Shown here: piece by piece, positions 18,642-27,515 of the stretch
Layout of the letters: each line of letters starts with the position of its first letter
Position numbering within the stretch: position 1 is the first letter of the stretch
Assembly (NCBI RefSeq): GCF_016863535.1
Contig: NZ_BOPB01000009.1
Coordinates: 1-64,000, forward strand
DNA length: 64,000 nt
Reading direction: 5' to 3'
DNA from: Micromonospora lutea
GTDB taxonomy: Bacteria > Actinomycetota > Actinomycetes > Mycobacteriales > Micromonosporaceae
Made by a program: the position numbers and the translations under genes
Notes under the pieces: generated by a model
The model's input: only the letters and a program-made list of their open reading frames with translations
Told to the model about the DNA's origin: nothing
Database searches by the model: none

Positions 18642-19810
18642 GGGCGCTGTGCTGGGAGGGTGTCGGCAAGCTGAAGGTACGCGACGTGCCGGAGCCGCGC
18701 GTACGCGCCGACGGCGACATCATCGTCCAGGTCCGGTCCAGCAGCGTCTGCGGTTCGGACCTGCATCTGATCAACGGCTTCATCCCCGCCATGCGGGAGG
18801 GAGACATCCTGGGCCACGAGTTCATGGGCGAGGTGGTCGAGGTCGGGCCCGGGGTACGGCGGTTGGCTGTCGGCGACCGCGTGGTGGTCGGCTCGGTGGT
18901 GGCCTGCGGTGGCTGCTGGTACTGCCGGACCGAGCAGTATTCGCTCTGCGACAACTCGAATCCGCAGCCGGTCTTCGCGGAGAAGCTGTGGGGGCACTCG
19001 CCGGCCGGCATTCTCGGCTACTCGCACGCGGCCGGGGGCTACTCCGGCAGCCACGCGGAGTACGTGCGGGTGCCGTTCGGCGACATCGGGGCGTTCAAGG
19101 TGCCCGACGGGGTGTCCGACGACGCGGCGGTCTTCGCCTCGGACGCCATGCCGACCGGTTGGATGGCGGCCGACTTCTGCAACCTCACCGGTGGCGAGGT
19201 GGTCGCGGTGTGGGGGGCCGGGGGAGTCGGCCAGATGGCCGCCCGAGCCGCGCAGTTGCTCGGTGCCGGCCGGGTCATCATGGTCGACCGGCTACCCGAG
19301 CGGCTGGCCACCGCAACCGACCGGCTCGGCGTGGAGACCGTCAACTACGCCGAGACCGACGTGCTGGAGGCGCTGCGCGAGATGACCTCCGGGCGCGGAC
19401 CTGACGCCTGCATCGACGCGGTGGGCATGGAGTCCCACGACGTCGGCCCGGTGTACGCCTACGACAAGGCCAAGCAGAGCGCCCGCCTGCAGACCGACCG
19501 GCCGACCTCCGTTCGGCAGGCCATCATGGCGGCACGCAAGGGCGGCACGGTCAGCATCGTCGGCGTCTACGCCGGACTGGTGGACAAGTTCCCGCTGGGT
19601 GCGGCGATGAACAAGGCCCTGGTGCTGCGGATGGGGCAGATGCACGCCCAGCGGTACATTCCGATGCTGCTCGACCGGCTCGCCGCCGGGGAGATGGACC
19701 CCGGTTACCTGGCTACCCATCCCTTGCCGCTGGAGCAGGGCGCACGCGGCTACGAGATGTTCGAGAAGAAGCAGGACGGCTGCCTGCGCACGGTGCTGCA
19801 CCCGGCCTGA
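18638..19810 (+). CDS. Zinc-dependent alcohol dehydrogenase (MDR family)
   Basis: 390 residues from a GTG that overlaps the upstream stop. Catalytic Zn ligands are recognisable in VCGSDLH and ILGHEFMGE. The structural Zn site is CGGCWYCRTEQYSLC (C-x2-C-x2-C-x7-C). The Rossmann motif WGAGGVGQMAAR is near 190, followed by an acidic residue in MVDRLPER, which favours NAD over NADP. A long loop (EKLWGHSPAGILGYSHAAGG) resembles formaldehyde-dehydrogenase-like or glutathione-independent members. The substrate is unknown. Pairing with the SRPBCC gene recurs in actinobacteria. A 14-bp hairpin terminator follows. Confidence 0.93.
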   Translation: MRALCWEGVGKLKVRDVPEPRVRADGDIIVQVRSSSVCGSDLHLINGFIPAMREGDILGHEFMGEVVEVGPGVRRLAVGDRVVVGSVVACGGCWYCRTEQYSLCDNSNPQPVFAEKLWGHSPAGILGYSHAAGGYSGSHAEYVRVPFGDIGAFKVPDGVSDDAAVFASDAMPTGWMAADFCNLTGGEVVAVWGAGGVGQMAARAAQLLGAGRVIMVDRLPERLATATDRLGVETVNYAETDVLEALREMTSGRGPDACIDAVGMESHDVGPVYAYDKAKQSARLQTDRPTSVRQAIMAARKGGTVSIVGVYAGLVDKFPLGAAMNKALVLRMGQMHAQRYIPMLLDRLAAGEMDPGYLATHPLPLEQGARGYEMFEKKQDGCLRTVLHPA

Positions 19811-19814
19811 TCTC

Positions 19815-19847
19815 CGTCCCGCCACCGGTGACCCCGGTGGCGGGACG
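19815..19847. terminator. Bidirectional hairpin terminator between convergent genes
   Basis: A 14-bp perfect stem (CGTCCCGCCACCGG 19815-19828 with CCGGTGGCGGGACG 19834-19847) with a 5-nt loop lies 5 nt after the dehydrogenase stop and 33 nt from the stop of the convergent P450 gene. It can serve both transcripts. Confidence 0.85.
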
Positions 19848-19879
19848 GCTGGCCGGTGGGCCGGCCCGAGCGCGAGGGC

Positions 19880-21124
19880 TCAGTCGGTGCGCCGCACGGC
19901 GGTGACCACGAAACCGCTGCCCGGCAGCGCCGGCATCCGACTCAGGTCCACCGCGAGGTCCTGCGGCGGTACGTCGTAGCGGATGACGTCGGTCAGCACG
20001 GTGACCGCCCGCTTCATGAGTTCGATGGTGATCCACTCGCCGGCACAGCGGTGCCCGGTGAGATGACCCCCGCCACCCTGTGGCACCAGCGCGAACGGGT
20101 CACCCCGCCAACCGGCGAAGCGCTCGGGCCGGAACTGTTCCGGCTCCGGCCACAGCTCCGGATGGTGATCGGTGCCGTAGAGGTCCAGCAGCACCCGCCG
20201 ACCCTGCGGGAAGTGGTATCCGTGCCAGTCGAAGGCACGCCGGACCCGGGCCGCGGCCACCGGGAAGAACGGATAGTAGCGGCGCACCTCCTGCACGAAC
20301 TGTTCGATGGCGTCTTCGTCGCGTACCCGCTGCCGCCAGGCGGGATGGTCGTGCAGGGCCAGCGCGGCGAAGACCACGAACCGGGCCACGGCGACGGTCG
20401 GACGGATCACGTTGAGCAGCTCCACCGCGGCGATCCGGCGAGGCAGCAGGCGTCCCTCGGTGTCGCGGTGCTCGGCGATCACACGCAGGGCGGTGTCCTC
20501 GGGCGCGGACAGCGAGCCGCCGCGTATCCCTTCGACGAGGTCACCGGCCCAGTGCTCGCTTCGCTTCCGGCCCAACCGGCCACGCCAGTGGCGGTGGCTG
20601 ACCGACGCGGCGCTGTCGATCATGGCTTGTAGGTCAGTGGTACGCCGATCCAACTCGCCTTCGGCCAGCGGCACCCCCGCCCAGGCACAGACCGCCCGGG
20701 TCAGCATCGACGCGACCTCGGGGTGCAGGGTCACCGTCCCGGCCAGTTCCCAGGCGGGCAACCGGGCCCGCCACTCGTCGGTGAAGAGCTGTCCGAGCCG
20801 CTGGACCGCAGTCGGTGTCATCAGCGACAGGAACATGGCCTTGCGGTCGTGGTGGGCGTCGCCGTCGAGGCCCTGGACGCCGCCCCGACCGGTCAGTGTC
20901 CGCTGGCCGCGGGCCGGCATGGCACCCTCCCGCATGAACCGGTCGGTGTCATAGAAGAGCTCGGCGGCGGCCCGGCCCCGCATGCAGATCGTCGGTGTCA
21001 GCAGCAGACGGGTCTGGATGATGTCGGAGCCGTACCGCTCGCATCGCTGCCCGATGAACGGGTAGCCGATCCGCAGGAAGGCCAGCGTGCTGTCCGGGCT
21101 GCGGTCCGTCGGGATGGTCGCCAT
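19880..21124 (-). CDS. CYP152-type cytochrome P450 fatty-acid peroxygenase
   Basis: 414 residues from the ATG at 21124, with AGGGGG upstream. The heme ligand is Cys360 in TGHRCAGEW. The active-site Arg241-Pro242 in NVIRPTVAVARF replaces the usual P450 acid-alcohol pair; this is the hallmark of CYP152 peroxygenases, where the Arg holds the fatty-acid carboxylate and H2O2 is the oxidant. Position 84 is Gln (GGVQGLDG), as in hydroxylases such as P450-BSbeta; the alkene-forming OleT has His there. Length matches CYP152 (about 417). No redox partner genes lie nearby, as expected for an enzyme using peroxide. Predicted to hydroxylate long-chain fatty acids at the alpha or beta carbon; the residue comparison is from memory of the family. 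Confidence 0.93.
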   Translation of the reverse strand: MATIPTDRSPDSTLAFLRIGYPFIGQRCERYGSDIIQTRLLLTPTICMRGRAAAELFYDTDRFMREGAMPARGQRTLTGRGGVQGLDGDAHHDRKAMFLSLMTPTAVQRLGQLFTDEWRARLPAWELAGTVTLHPEVASMLTRAVCAWAGVPLAEGELDRRTTDLQAMIDSAASVSHRHWRGRLGRKRSEHWAGDLVEGIRGGSLSAPEDTALRVIAEHRDTEGRLLPRRIAAVELLNVIRPTVAVARFVVFAALALHDHPAWRQRVRDEDAIEQFVQEVRRYYPFFPVAAARVRRAFDWHGYHFPQGRRVLLDLYGTDHHPELWPEPEQFRPERFAGWRGDPFALVPQGGGGHLTGHRCAGEWITIELMKRAVTVLTDVIRYDVPPQDLAVDLSRMPALPGSGFVVTAVRRTD

Positions 21125-21401
21125 CAGGCCCCCTGCTGCCGGGCGCGGCCGTCGCCGGGCCGTTCGTCGGTCGCACGTTGTGTTTCTACCCAGGTCAGGG
21201 CGGCTGAACCCCGGTTGCGGGACGCGGCCGTCGCCGACCGGCCGGGCTGTCCGCTGCTGGCCCCTCCCAGGACCGGGTGAGCCTGGTTTGCTTGACAGCG
21301 GCGGCGTCGCCGGCCCGCTGTGCATGGCGGTCATCCGGCTCGGGCCCGATTTGTTGTCCGTGCGCCGCCGATCAGCGTTCGGCGTGCCACGGGGAGGACT
21401 G

Positions 21402-21785
21402 ATGCGGGACAACCAAGCGACATACTGGCGGCGGTGGATGACCGGGGTGTCCGGTGCGGAACGGCCGCCGCTGGTGGCGCCGCCCCGCCAACCGTCCCGC
21501 GCCGACCGTCACTTCACCGTGCATCTCGGCTTCGTCGCCGTCGACCTCGTCACCGCCCGTGAGACGGCCGTCGGGTACGCCGAGGCGTTGAGTGTTCTCC
21601 GACCCGAGCTGGCGATCGGTGCCTCCGCGCTGTCACCGGCCGATGCCTGGCAGCGTGCGGAGCGGCTGTTCTGCGGGGCACTCGGGCCGGACGGCGAGCG
21701 TTGCGTCGACGTCGCCGGCCACCCAGGCTTCCATCACGCGCCCGGGCCCGGTGGCCTCGGCTGGGGTGACGGTGACCGTGGCTAG
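21402..21785 (+). CDS. Hypothetical 127-residue protein
   Basis: Chosen start ATG 21402 follows GGGGAGGA. No family was recognised. The sequence is soluble, with a central Ala/Leu-rich stretch (FVAVDLVTARETAVGYAEAL) and a C-terminal part with two Cys (FCGALGPDGERCVDVAGHPG) and several His, which might bind a metal or form a disulfide. The GERC...HPGFHH pattern resembles short zinc-knuckle tails, but this is weak. It faces the DUF397 gene across a hairpin terminator. TTGACA at 21292-21297 is a candidate -35, with no clear -10. Confidence 0.6.
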   Translation: MRDNQATYWRRWMTGVSGAERPPLVAPPRQPSRADRHFTVHLGFVAVDLVTARETAVGYAEALSVLRPELAIGASALSPADAWQRAERLFCGALGPDGERCVDVAGHPGFHHAPGPGGLGWGDGDRG

Positions 21786-21835
21786 GTGCGATGTCCAGGA
21801 ACGTCGGCCCGGATGAACATTCCTGGACACCGCAC
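21786..21835. terminator. Bidirectional hairpin terminator
   Basis: GTGCG-A-TGTCCAGGAA (21786-21801) pairs with TTCCTGGACA-C-CGCAC (21820-21835), 15 pairs with a single A-C mismatch and an 18-nt loop. It sits exactly between the stops of two convergent genes (21785 and 21842). Confidence 0.85.
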
Positions 21836-21841
21836 TCGGGC

Positions 21842-22060
21842 TCAGTCCAGGTCGAATTCGCCGTCCTGGGCACCGGCGACGAAGGCGTCCCATTCGGCCT
21901 GGGTGAACACCAGCACCGGGCCGTCCGGTTCGGCGGAATTGCGCATGCCGATGAGATCGTCGACGAAGGCGACCTCCACCGCGGCCTCCGAGGTGTCGCC
22001 CTCGGCCCGTTGCCAGACCGCCCGGGAGAGGTCGAAGTCACCCTTGGGGTGCGCTGTCAT
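21842..22060 (-). CDS. DUF397 domain protein
   Basis: 72 residues with the family pattern: RAVWQRAEG(D)TSEAAVEVAFVDDLIGMRNS, then PVLVFTQAEWDAFVAGAQDGEFD. GGAGG lies 8 nt before the ATG at 22060. DUF397 proteins are small actinobacterial regulators that usually sit next to, and act with, an XRE-type helix-turn-helix protein (the BldB/WhiJ-type systems of Streptomyces). No such partner is encoded in this window, so this is an orphan copy. Confidence 0.92.
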   Translation of the reverse strand: MTAHPKGDFDLSRAVWQRAEGDTSEAAVEVAFVDDLIGMRNSAEPDGPVLVFTQAEWDAFVAGAQDGEFDLD

Positions 22061-22128
22061 GGTCCCGTCCTCCAGTACCAGGGGAAATGGGGAAGCCCGT
22101 TCGTTCCCTCATCGGGCAGGATAAGCGG

Positions 22129-24642
22129 ATGCCGAGCCTGAGCCGTGCAGAGGCGACCGCGCGTGGCGCGTCGATCACCGTCGAGTCCTACCAGGTGGAC
22201 CTCGACCTGACCGGGGACGGTGAGCGGTTCCGCTCCCACGTCACGATCCGGTTCCGAGCCACCGGCACCGACAGCTTCGCCGAGGTCAAGCCGGCGAAGC
22301 TGCTCGCCGTACGCCTCAACGACACCGACCTCGATCCCGCGACGCTGGACGACAACCGGCTGCCGCTGACCGGCTTGGCGGCGCAGAACACGCTGACCGT
22401 CGACGCCGAGATGGCGTACACGAACACCGGCGAGGGGATGCACCGCTTCGTCGACCCCGCCGACGGCGAGACCTACCTCTACGTGATGTCGTTCCTGGAC
22501 GACGTGCAGCGGGTCTTCGCCGCCTTCGACCAGCCGGACCTGAAGGCGCCGGTCACGTTGTCGGTGACCGCGCCGGAGCACTGGACGGTGGCGGCCAACG
22601 GGGAACTGGCCGCCAACCCGACGCCCGGCCGTTGGGAGTTCGCCCCCACCCTGCCGATCGCGACGTACTTCTTCACCCTGATCGCCGGTCCCTGGCATGT
22701 CCGCCGGGACAGCCACGACGGGATACCGCTGGGGGTGTACTGCCGGCGATCACTCGCCGCGCACCTCGACACCGACGCGGCGGAGATCTTCACCGTCACG
22801 AAGCAGTGCCTCGACCGCTTTCACCAGTTGTTCGACGAGCGCTACCCGTTCGGCAAGTACGACCAAGCGTTCGTGCCCGAGTTCAACGCCGGTGCGATGG
22901 AGAATCCGGGTCTGGTCACCTTCCGCGACGACTACGTGTTCAGCTCGGCGGTCACCGACAGCCAGCGTGAGCTGCGCGCCACCACCATCGCCCACGAGAT
23001 GGCCCACATGTGGTTCGGTGACCTGGTCACCATGCGATGGTGGGACGACCTGTGGTTGAACGAGTCGTTCGCGGAGTACCTGGGCACCCGGGTCACCGCT
23101 GAGGCGACCCGGTTCGACCGGGCGTGGACGACGTTCGCGCTGCGCCGCAAGGCGTGGGGATACGCCGCCGACCAGCGCCCGTCGACCCATCCGGTGGCAC
23201 CCGAGCGGGTCGCCGACGCCGCCGAGGGGTTGCTCAACTTCGACGGCATTTCGTACGCAAAAGGGGCCAGCGTGCTGCGGCAACTGGTGGCCTGGCTCGG
23301 CGACGAAGCGTTTCTGGCCGGTCTCAACGACCATTTCGCCCGGCATCGCTTCGGCAACGCCACCCTCACCGACCTGCTGGAGAGCCTGGCCGCCAGCAGC
23401 GGGCGTGACCTGACCGACTGGGCCGAGGGCTGGTTGCGGACCGCGCAGGTCAACACCCTGCGGGCCGAGGTGGCGTTGGATGCCGACGGGCGCTACCACG
23501 AGGTCGTGATCGCCCAGACCGCGCCGTCGACACACCCGGTGCTGCGTCCGCACCGCATCGGCGTGGGCCGGTACGCCGTGGACGGCACCGCCGAGCGGAT
23601 CGAGGTCGACCTCGACCCGAAGACCGACGACGGTCGTACCCGGCTGGCCGGGCTCACCGGGGAGCCGGCGGCCGCGGTGCTACTACCCAACGACGGTGAC
23701 CTGACCTTCGCCAAGATCCGCCTGGACGCCGCTTCGGCCGATGCGGTGCCACTGTTGCTGCCCCGCCTCGCCGACCCGCTGGCCCGCGCCCTGCTCTGGG
23801 GTGAGGCGTTGGATGCGGCGACCGACGGGGAGCGTCCGGTCACCGGTCTGGTCGACCTGATCGCCGCGGCGTTGCCGGCCGAGACGGAAGTGATCATTAT
23901 TGAGGACGTACTGGCGATGAGCCGTGCGTTGATCGACCGCTACCTCGACCCGCTGGCCCGACGGTCCGCCCTGGCCCGGGTCGCCGAGTCCTGCCGGCGG
24001 TTGCTCGACGGCGCCGCGCCGGGGGAGTCGCTGCAACTGGCCGCCGCGCGAGGGCTGATCGCCGCGAGCACCGACGTCGAGTTGCTCACCGGCTGGCTCG
24101 CCGGCCGGGCCGTACCCGCCGGGTTGGCGGTGGACGCGGAACTGCGGTGGGCGCTGTTGGGCCGGCTGGTGGTACTCGGTGCCGCCGGTGCGACCGAGAT
24201 CGCGGCCGAGATGACGGCTGACCCGAGCGCCACCGGTGCCGAGCGGGCCGCCCGGTGCCGGGCCGCCCTGCCCGAACCCGCTGCCAAGCAGGCCGCGTGG
24301 GAGATCATCGTGTCGAACACGGAGTTGTCGAATCGGCTGGTCGAGGCGACGGCGGAAGGCTTCTGGCAGCCCGAGCAGGCGGAACTGACCAGCGCCTATG
24401 TCGCGCGCTACTTCGCCGACATGCCGGCCGCCGCGCGGCTGCGTACGCCCTGGGTGGCCGAGGAGGTCGCCAAGCTGGCCTTTCCCCGCCACGCGGTGTC
24501 CCAGCCGACCCGGGAGGCGGCCGCGGCGCTGCTGGCCCGCGACGACCTCACGCCGGGGCTGCGTCGGGTGGTCACCGATGCCGACGACGATCTGCGCCGG
24601 GCTCTGGTGGCGCGCACGGCGGTGGCGGCCACGACCGCCTGA
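22129..24642 (+). CDS. pepN: Aminopeptidase N (M1 family)
   Basis: 837 residues from the ATG at 22129; an in-frame ATG at 22087 is possible but less family-like. The substrate-gating motif GAMEN is at 255-259. The zinc site HExxH is H289/E290/H293 with the third ligand Glu312 in NESFAEY. The proton-donor Tyr region (FDGISYAKGASVLRQL) is present. A C-terminal ERAP1-like helical domain fills about residues 510-830. It removes N-terminal residues from peptides in the cytoplasm. Length is typical for actinobacterial PepN. It stands alone on its strand and shares its upstream region with DUF397. Confidence 0.97.
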   Translation: MPSLSRAEATARGASITVESYQVDLDLTGDGERFRSHVTIRFRATGTDSFAEVKPAKLLAVRLNDTDLDPATLDDNRLPLTGLAAQNTLTVDAEMAYTNTGEGMHRFVDPADGETYLYVMSFLDDVQRVFAAFDQPDLKAPVTLSVTAPEHWTVAANGELAANPTPGRWEFAPTLPIATYFFTLIAGPWHVRRDSHDGIPLGVYCRRSLAAHLDTDAAEIFTVTKQCLDRFHQLFDERYPFGKYDQAFVPEFNAGAMENPGLVTFRDDYVFSSAVTDSQRELRATTIAHEMAHMWFGDLVTMRWWDDLWLNESFAEYLGTRVTAEATRFDRAWTTFALRRKAWGYAADQRPSTHPVAPERVADAAEGLLNFDGISYAKGASVLRQLVAWLGDEAFLAGLNDHFARHRFGNATLTDLLESLAASSGRDLTDWAEGWLRTAQVNTLRAEVALDADGRYHEVVIAQTAPSTHPVLRPHRIGVGRYAVDGTAERIEVDLDPKTDDGRTRLAGLTGEPAAAVLLPNDGDLTFAKIRLDAASADAVPLLLPRLADPLARALLWGEALDAATDGERPVTGLVDLIAAALPAETEVIIIEDVLAMSRALIDRYLDPLARRSALARVAESCRRLLDGAAPGESLQLAAARGLIAASTDVELLTGWLAGRAVPAGLAVDAELRWALLGRLVVLGAAGATEIAAEMTADPSATGAERAARCRAALPEPAAKQAAWEIIVSNTELSNRLVEATAEGFWQPEQAELTSAYVARYFADMPAAARLRTPWVAEEVAKLAFPRHAVSQPTREAAAALLARDDLTPGLRRVVTDADDDLRRALVARTAVAATTA

Positions 24643-24762
24643 CCTGTGCTGGCCGGCCTGCGTACGGTCGTGACGGACCGGGAACTGGTCGGCCAGCTCG
24701 GGTGAGTCGGGTGAGATCAGGTGTGCCCACCCGGTCGACAGGAGAGGCTCTACGATCATCCG

Positions 24763-25359
24763 GTGCAGGAAGACATCCGGCGGATCGGGATCATGGGCGG
24801 GACGTTCGATCCGATCCATCATGGGCATCTCGTGGCCGCGAGCGAGGTGGCGGACCGGTTCGGCCTTGATGAGGTGATCTTCGTGCCGACCGGGCAGCCG
24901 TGGCAGAAGGCTGATGTCCCGGTCAGCTCGGCCGAGGACCGCTACCTGATGACCGTGATCGCCACGGCCTCCAATCCGCGGTTCCAGGTGAGCCGGGTCG
25001 ACATCGACCGCGGTGGGCCCACCTACACCGTCGACACCCTGCGTGACCTGCGCTCCCAGTACGGGACGAAGGCGCAACTGTTCTTCATCACCGGCGCGGA
25101 CGCCCTGGAACGGATCCTGAGCTGGAAGGATCTCGACGAGATCTTCGAGTTGGCGCACTTCATCGGGGTGACCCGGCCGGGCTTCGCGCTGACCGCCGCG
25201 CACCTGCCGGAGGACGCGGTCAGCCTGGTGCAGGTGCCGGCGATGGCCATCTCGTCCACCGACTGCCGGGCGCGGGTCGCCCGGGGCGAGCCGGTCTGGT
25301 ACCTGGTGCCGGACGGTGTGGTGCAGTACATCGCAAAAAGGCGTCTCTACCGGGCGTGA
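24763..25359 (+). CDS. nadD: Nicotinate-nucleotide adenylyltransferase
   Basis: 198 residues, forming nicotinate adenine dinucleotide from NaMN and ATP. The nucleotidyltransferase motif [11 protein letters not shown] is near the N terminus and the second motif is [11 protein letters not shown] near 165. The GTG at 24763 is chosen because a TACGAT -10 (24751-24756) lies 6 nt upstream, giving a leaderless start; the ATG at 24793 would cut into the first strand. rsfS and the phosphatase follow, the order known from Mycobacterium (nadD-Rv2420c-gpgP). Confidence 0.96.
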   Translation: MQEDIRRIGIMGGTFDPIHHGHLVAASEVADRFGLDEVIFVPTGQPWQKADVPVSSAEDRYLMTVIATASNPRFQVSRVDIDRGGPTYTVDTLRDLRSQYGTKAQLFFITGADALERILSWKDLDEIFELAHFIGVTRPGFALTAAHLPEDAVSLVQVPAMAISSTDCRARVARGEPVWYLVPDGVVQYIAKRRLYRA

Positions 25360-25458
25360 TTCGGCCGTTCTGTCCCTCTTTCCGGGTGAAACTGACGAGT
25401 CGTGAATCCGGGCCGTGTGAGAGGCTGGAAGCATCGCACGGTTGATCGAAGGAGAACG

Positions 25459-25863
25459 GTGACAGTTTCCGAACGCGCTTACGAGCTGGCGATCGTCGCC
25501 GCCCAGGCCGCGGCCGACAAGAAGGCTCAGGACATCGTCATCATCGACGTGGGTGACCAGCTCGCCATCACCGACGCGTTCCTGCTCGCCGCGGCCCCGA
25601 ACGAGCGCCAGGTGCTGGCCGTCGTCGACGCCATCGAGGAAGCCCTGCTCGACCTGCCGGAGAAGGCGAAGCCGGTGCGACGCGAGGGCGAGCGCGGCGG
25701 CCGGTGGGTGCTGCTCGACTACGTCGACCTCGTGGTGCATGTGCAGCACACGGAGGAACGCGAGTTCTACGCCCTCGACCGGCTCTGGAAGGACTGCCCG
25801 ACCATCCCGTTCGTCGACCGGGACCTCGCCCGCGTCGAGGCCACCGCCGGACCGGGCGAGTGA
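25459..25863 (+). CDS. rsfS: Ribosome silencing factor RsfS
   Basis: 134 residues. Conserved features are AQAAADKKAQDIVIIDVGDQ at the start, the ITDAFLLAAAPNERQVLA strand-helix, and the diagnostic WVLLDYVDLVVHVQHTEEREFYALDRLW. RsfS binds uL14 and blocks subunit joining when nutrients are scarce. AAGGAGA precedes the GTG at 25459. The stop overlaps the next start (GTGA 25860-25863), so expression is coupled to the phosphatase. Confidence 0.97.
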   Translation: MTVSERAYELAIVAAQAAADKKAQDIVIIDVGDQLAITDAFLLAAAPNERQVLAVVDAIEEALLDLPEKAKPVRREGERGGRWVLLDYVDLVVHVQHTEEREFYALDRLWKDCPTIPFVDRDLARVEATAGPGE

Positions 25864-26525
25864 CCAGACTGATCATCTGGCGGCACGGCAACACCGACTG
25901 GAACGCCACCAGCAGGGTGCAGGGACAGACCGACGTACCGCTGAACGATCTCGGCCGGGAACAGGCGCGTAGCGCGGCGGCACTGCTGGCCACCCTGCGT
26001 CCGGACGCCCTGGTCGCCAGTGACCTGAGCCGCGCCGCGGAGACCGCCGCCGCGCTGTCCGCGCTGACCGGCCTGCCGGTACGTTCCGACGCCCGGCTCC
26101 GCGAACGGCACTTCGGTCAGTGGCAGGGGTTGCTGCTCACCGAGGTCGTCGAACGGTTCCCCGAGGAGTACGCCCGCTGGCGGGCCGGGGATCCCGACCC
26201 GGGAGCGGACGTCGAACCGCTGGACGACTTGGGCAAACGCATCGGCACCGCCCTGCAGGAGGTCGCTGAGGAGATGCCGGGCGGCACTGTCGTGGTGGCC
26301 ACCCACGGCGGCGCGGCCCGGCAGGGCTGCGGCCACCTGCTCGGCTGGGAGCGCGAGGTGCTGCGTACCCTCGGCTCGCTGGGCAACTGTCACTGGACGG
26401 AGCTGCGCCACGACGTCGAGCGTGGCTGGCACCTGCGCGCCCACAACGTCGGCCCGATGGACGTCCCCGCCGCTGCGACCAGCACCGCCGCGAGCGTCGT
26501 ACCGGTTTCCGCCGAAGCGGTCTGA
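25860..26525 (+). CDS. gpgP: Histidine phosphatase, probable glucosyl-3-phosphoglycerate phosphatase
   Basis: 221 residues. The catalytic motif is RHGNTDWN (nucleophile His9), and the second His is in VVATHGGAAR; RERHFGQWQG supplies the acid region. The family covers phosphoglycerate mutases and many phosphatases. The specific call rests on position: in Mycobacterium tuberculosis the gene after rsfS is Rv2419c, GpgP, which makes glucosylglycerate, a precursor of methylglucose lipopolysaccharide. The Ala/Ser/Val-rich tail after residue 200 is not conserved. The start overlaps rsfS. Confidence 0.85.
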   Translation: MTRLIIWRHGNTDWNATSRVQGQTDVPLNDLGREQARSAAALLATLRPDALVASDLSRAAETAAALSALTGLPVRSDARLRERHFGQWQGLLLTEVVERFPEEYARWRAGDPDPGADVEPLDDLGKRIGTALQEVAEEMPGGTVVVATHGGAARQGCGHLLGWEREVLRTLGSLGNCHWTELRHDVERGWHLRAHNVGPMDVPAAATSTAASVVPVSAEAV

Positions 26526-26571
26526 GGACGCGATCAGGCGGTCGTCCAGCTTGATCGGCTACGGTGCCCGC

Positions 26572-27432
26572 ATGCCAGTAGCGGTCGTCACCGACTCCAC
26601 CGCCTACCTTCCACCCGAGCTGCGGCGAGAGCACCCGCTGACCGTGGTGCCGCTGACCGTGGTGCTGGCCGGTGTCGAAGGGCTGGAAGGCGTCGAGACC
26701 TTCCCTGCGGACGCCACCCGGGCGCTGCGCGCGCGACGCGTGTCGGTGAGCACCTCACGCCCGTCGCCGGAACAGTTCGGCCGGACGTACCGGGAACTGC
26801 TGGCGGCCGGGGCCGAAGGCGTCGTCTCGGTGCACCTGTCGGGCGGGCTCTCCGGCACGGTGGAGGCCGCTGAGCTGGCCGCTGCCGAACTGGGCGATCG
26901 GGTCAGCGTGGTCGACAGCCGCTCCTGCGGGATGGGGCTCGGTTTCCCGGCGATCGCGGCGGCCCGGGCCGCCGCGCGGGGAGCAGACCTGGCCGGGGTA
27001 CGGGCTGCGGCGACAGCCGCCATCAGCCGTACCAGCATCCACTTCTACGTCGACACGCTGGAGTTCCTCCGCCGAGGCGGGCGAATCAACGCGGCCGAGG
27101 CGTTGCTCGGCACCGCCCTGTCGGTCAAGCCGATCCTGCACATGCCCGATGGGCGCATCGTGCTGCGGGACAAGGTCCGAACCGCCAGTCGGGGCATGGC
27201 GCGTCTGGTCGACCTCACCGTCGAGGCGGCCGGCGACGTCCCGGTGGACCTGGCCGTGCACCACCTCGACGCCCCGCAGCGTGCCGAGGAACTCCTCGAC
27301 ACGCTGACCGCTCGGCTCGGCGATCGGCTGCGCGACGTGTACGTCTCCGAGGCCGGTGCCGCCGTCGCGGTGCACGTCGGGCCCGGCCTCGCCAGCGTGG
27401 TGATTCACCGCAGGCCGGACCCTGTCGCCTGA
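26572..27432 (+). CDS. DegV family fatty-acid-binding protein
   Basis: 286 residues starting MPVAVVTDSTAYLPPE, the typical DegV N terminus. VSTSRPSPEQFGRTY and VVSVHLSGGLSGTVEAA bind the lipid carboxylate in known structures. VDTLEFLRRGGRI and SVKPILHMPDGRIV are also conserved. In other bacteria such proteins (FakB) present fatty acids to a kinase, FakA; no kinase gene is seen here. A TACGGT element (26560-26565) lies 6 nt before the ATG, so the transcript is probably leaderless. It sits at the same place as Rv2417c relative to gpgP. Confidence 0.95.
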   Translation: MPVAVVTDSTAYLPPELRREHPLTVVPLTVVLAGVEGLEGVETFPADATRALRARRVSVSTSRPSPEQFGRTYRELLAAGAEGVVSVHLSGGLSGTVEAAELAAAELGDRVSVVDSRSCGMGLGFPAIAAARAAARGADLAGVRAAATAAISRTSIHFYVDTLEFLRRGGRINAAEALLGTALSVKPILHMPDGRIVLRDKVRTASRGMARLVDLTVEAAGDVPVDLAVHHLDAPQRAEELLDTLTARLGDRLRDVYVSEAGAAVAVHVGPGLASVVIHRRPDPVA

Positions 27433-27515
27433 CCTGCCCCTGATCGTGAACCTGCTCCCTGTGGCGGCGGTGGGCGAGGATTGGTCGCAGGTCCCGGGTC
27501 GGGGAGGTGGGGACG

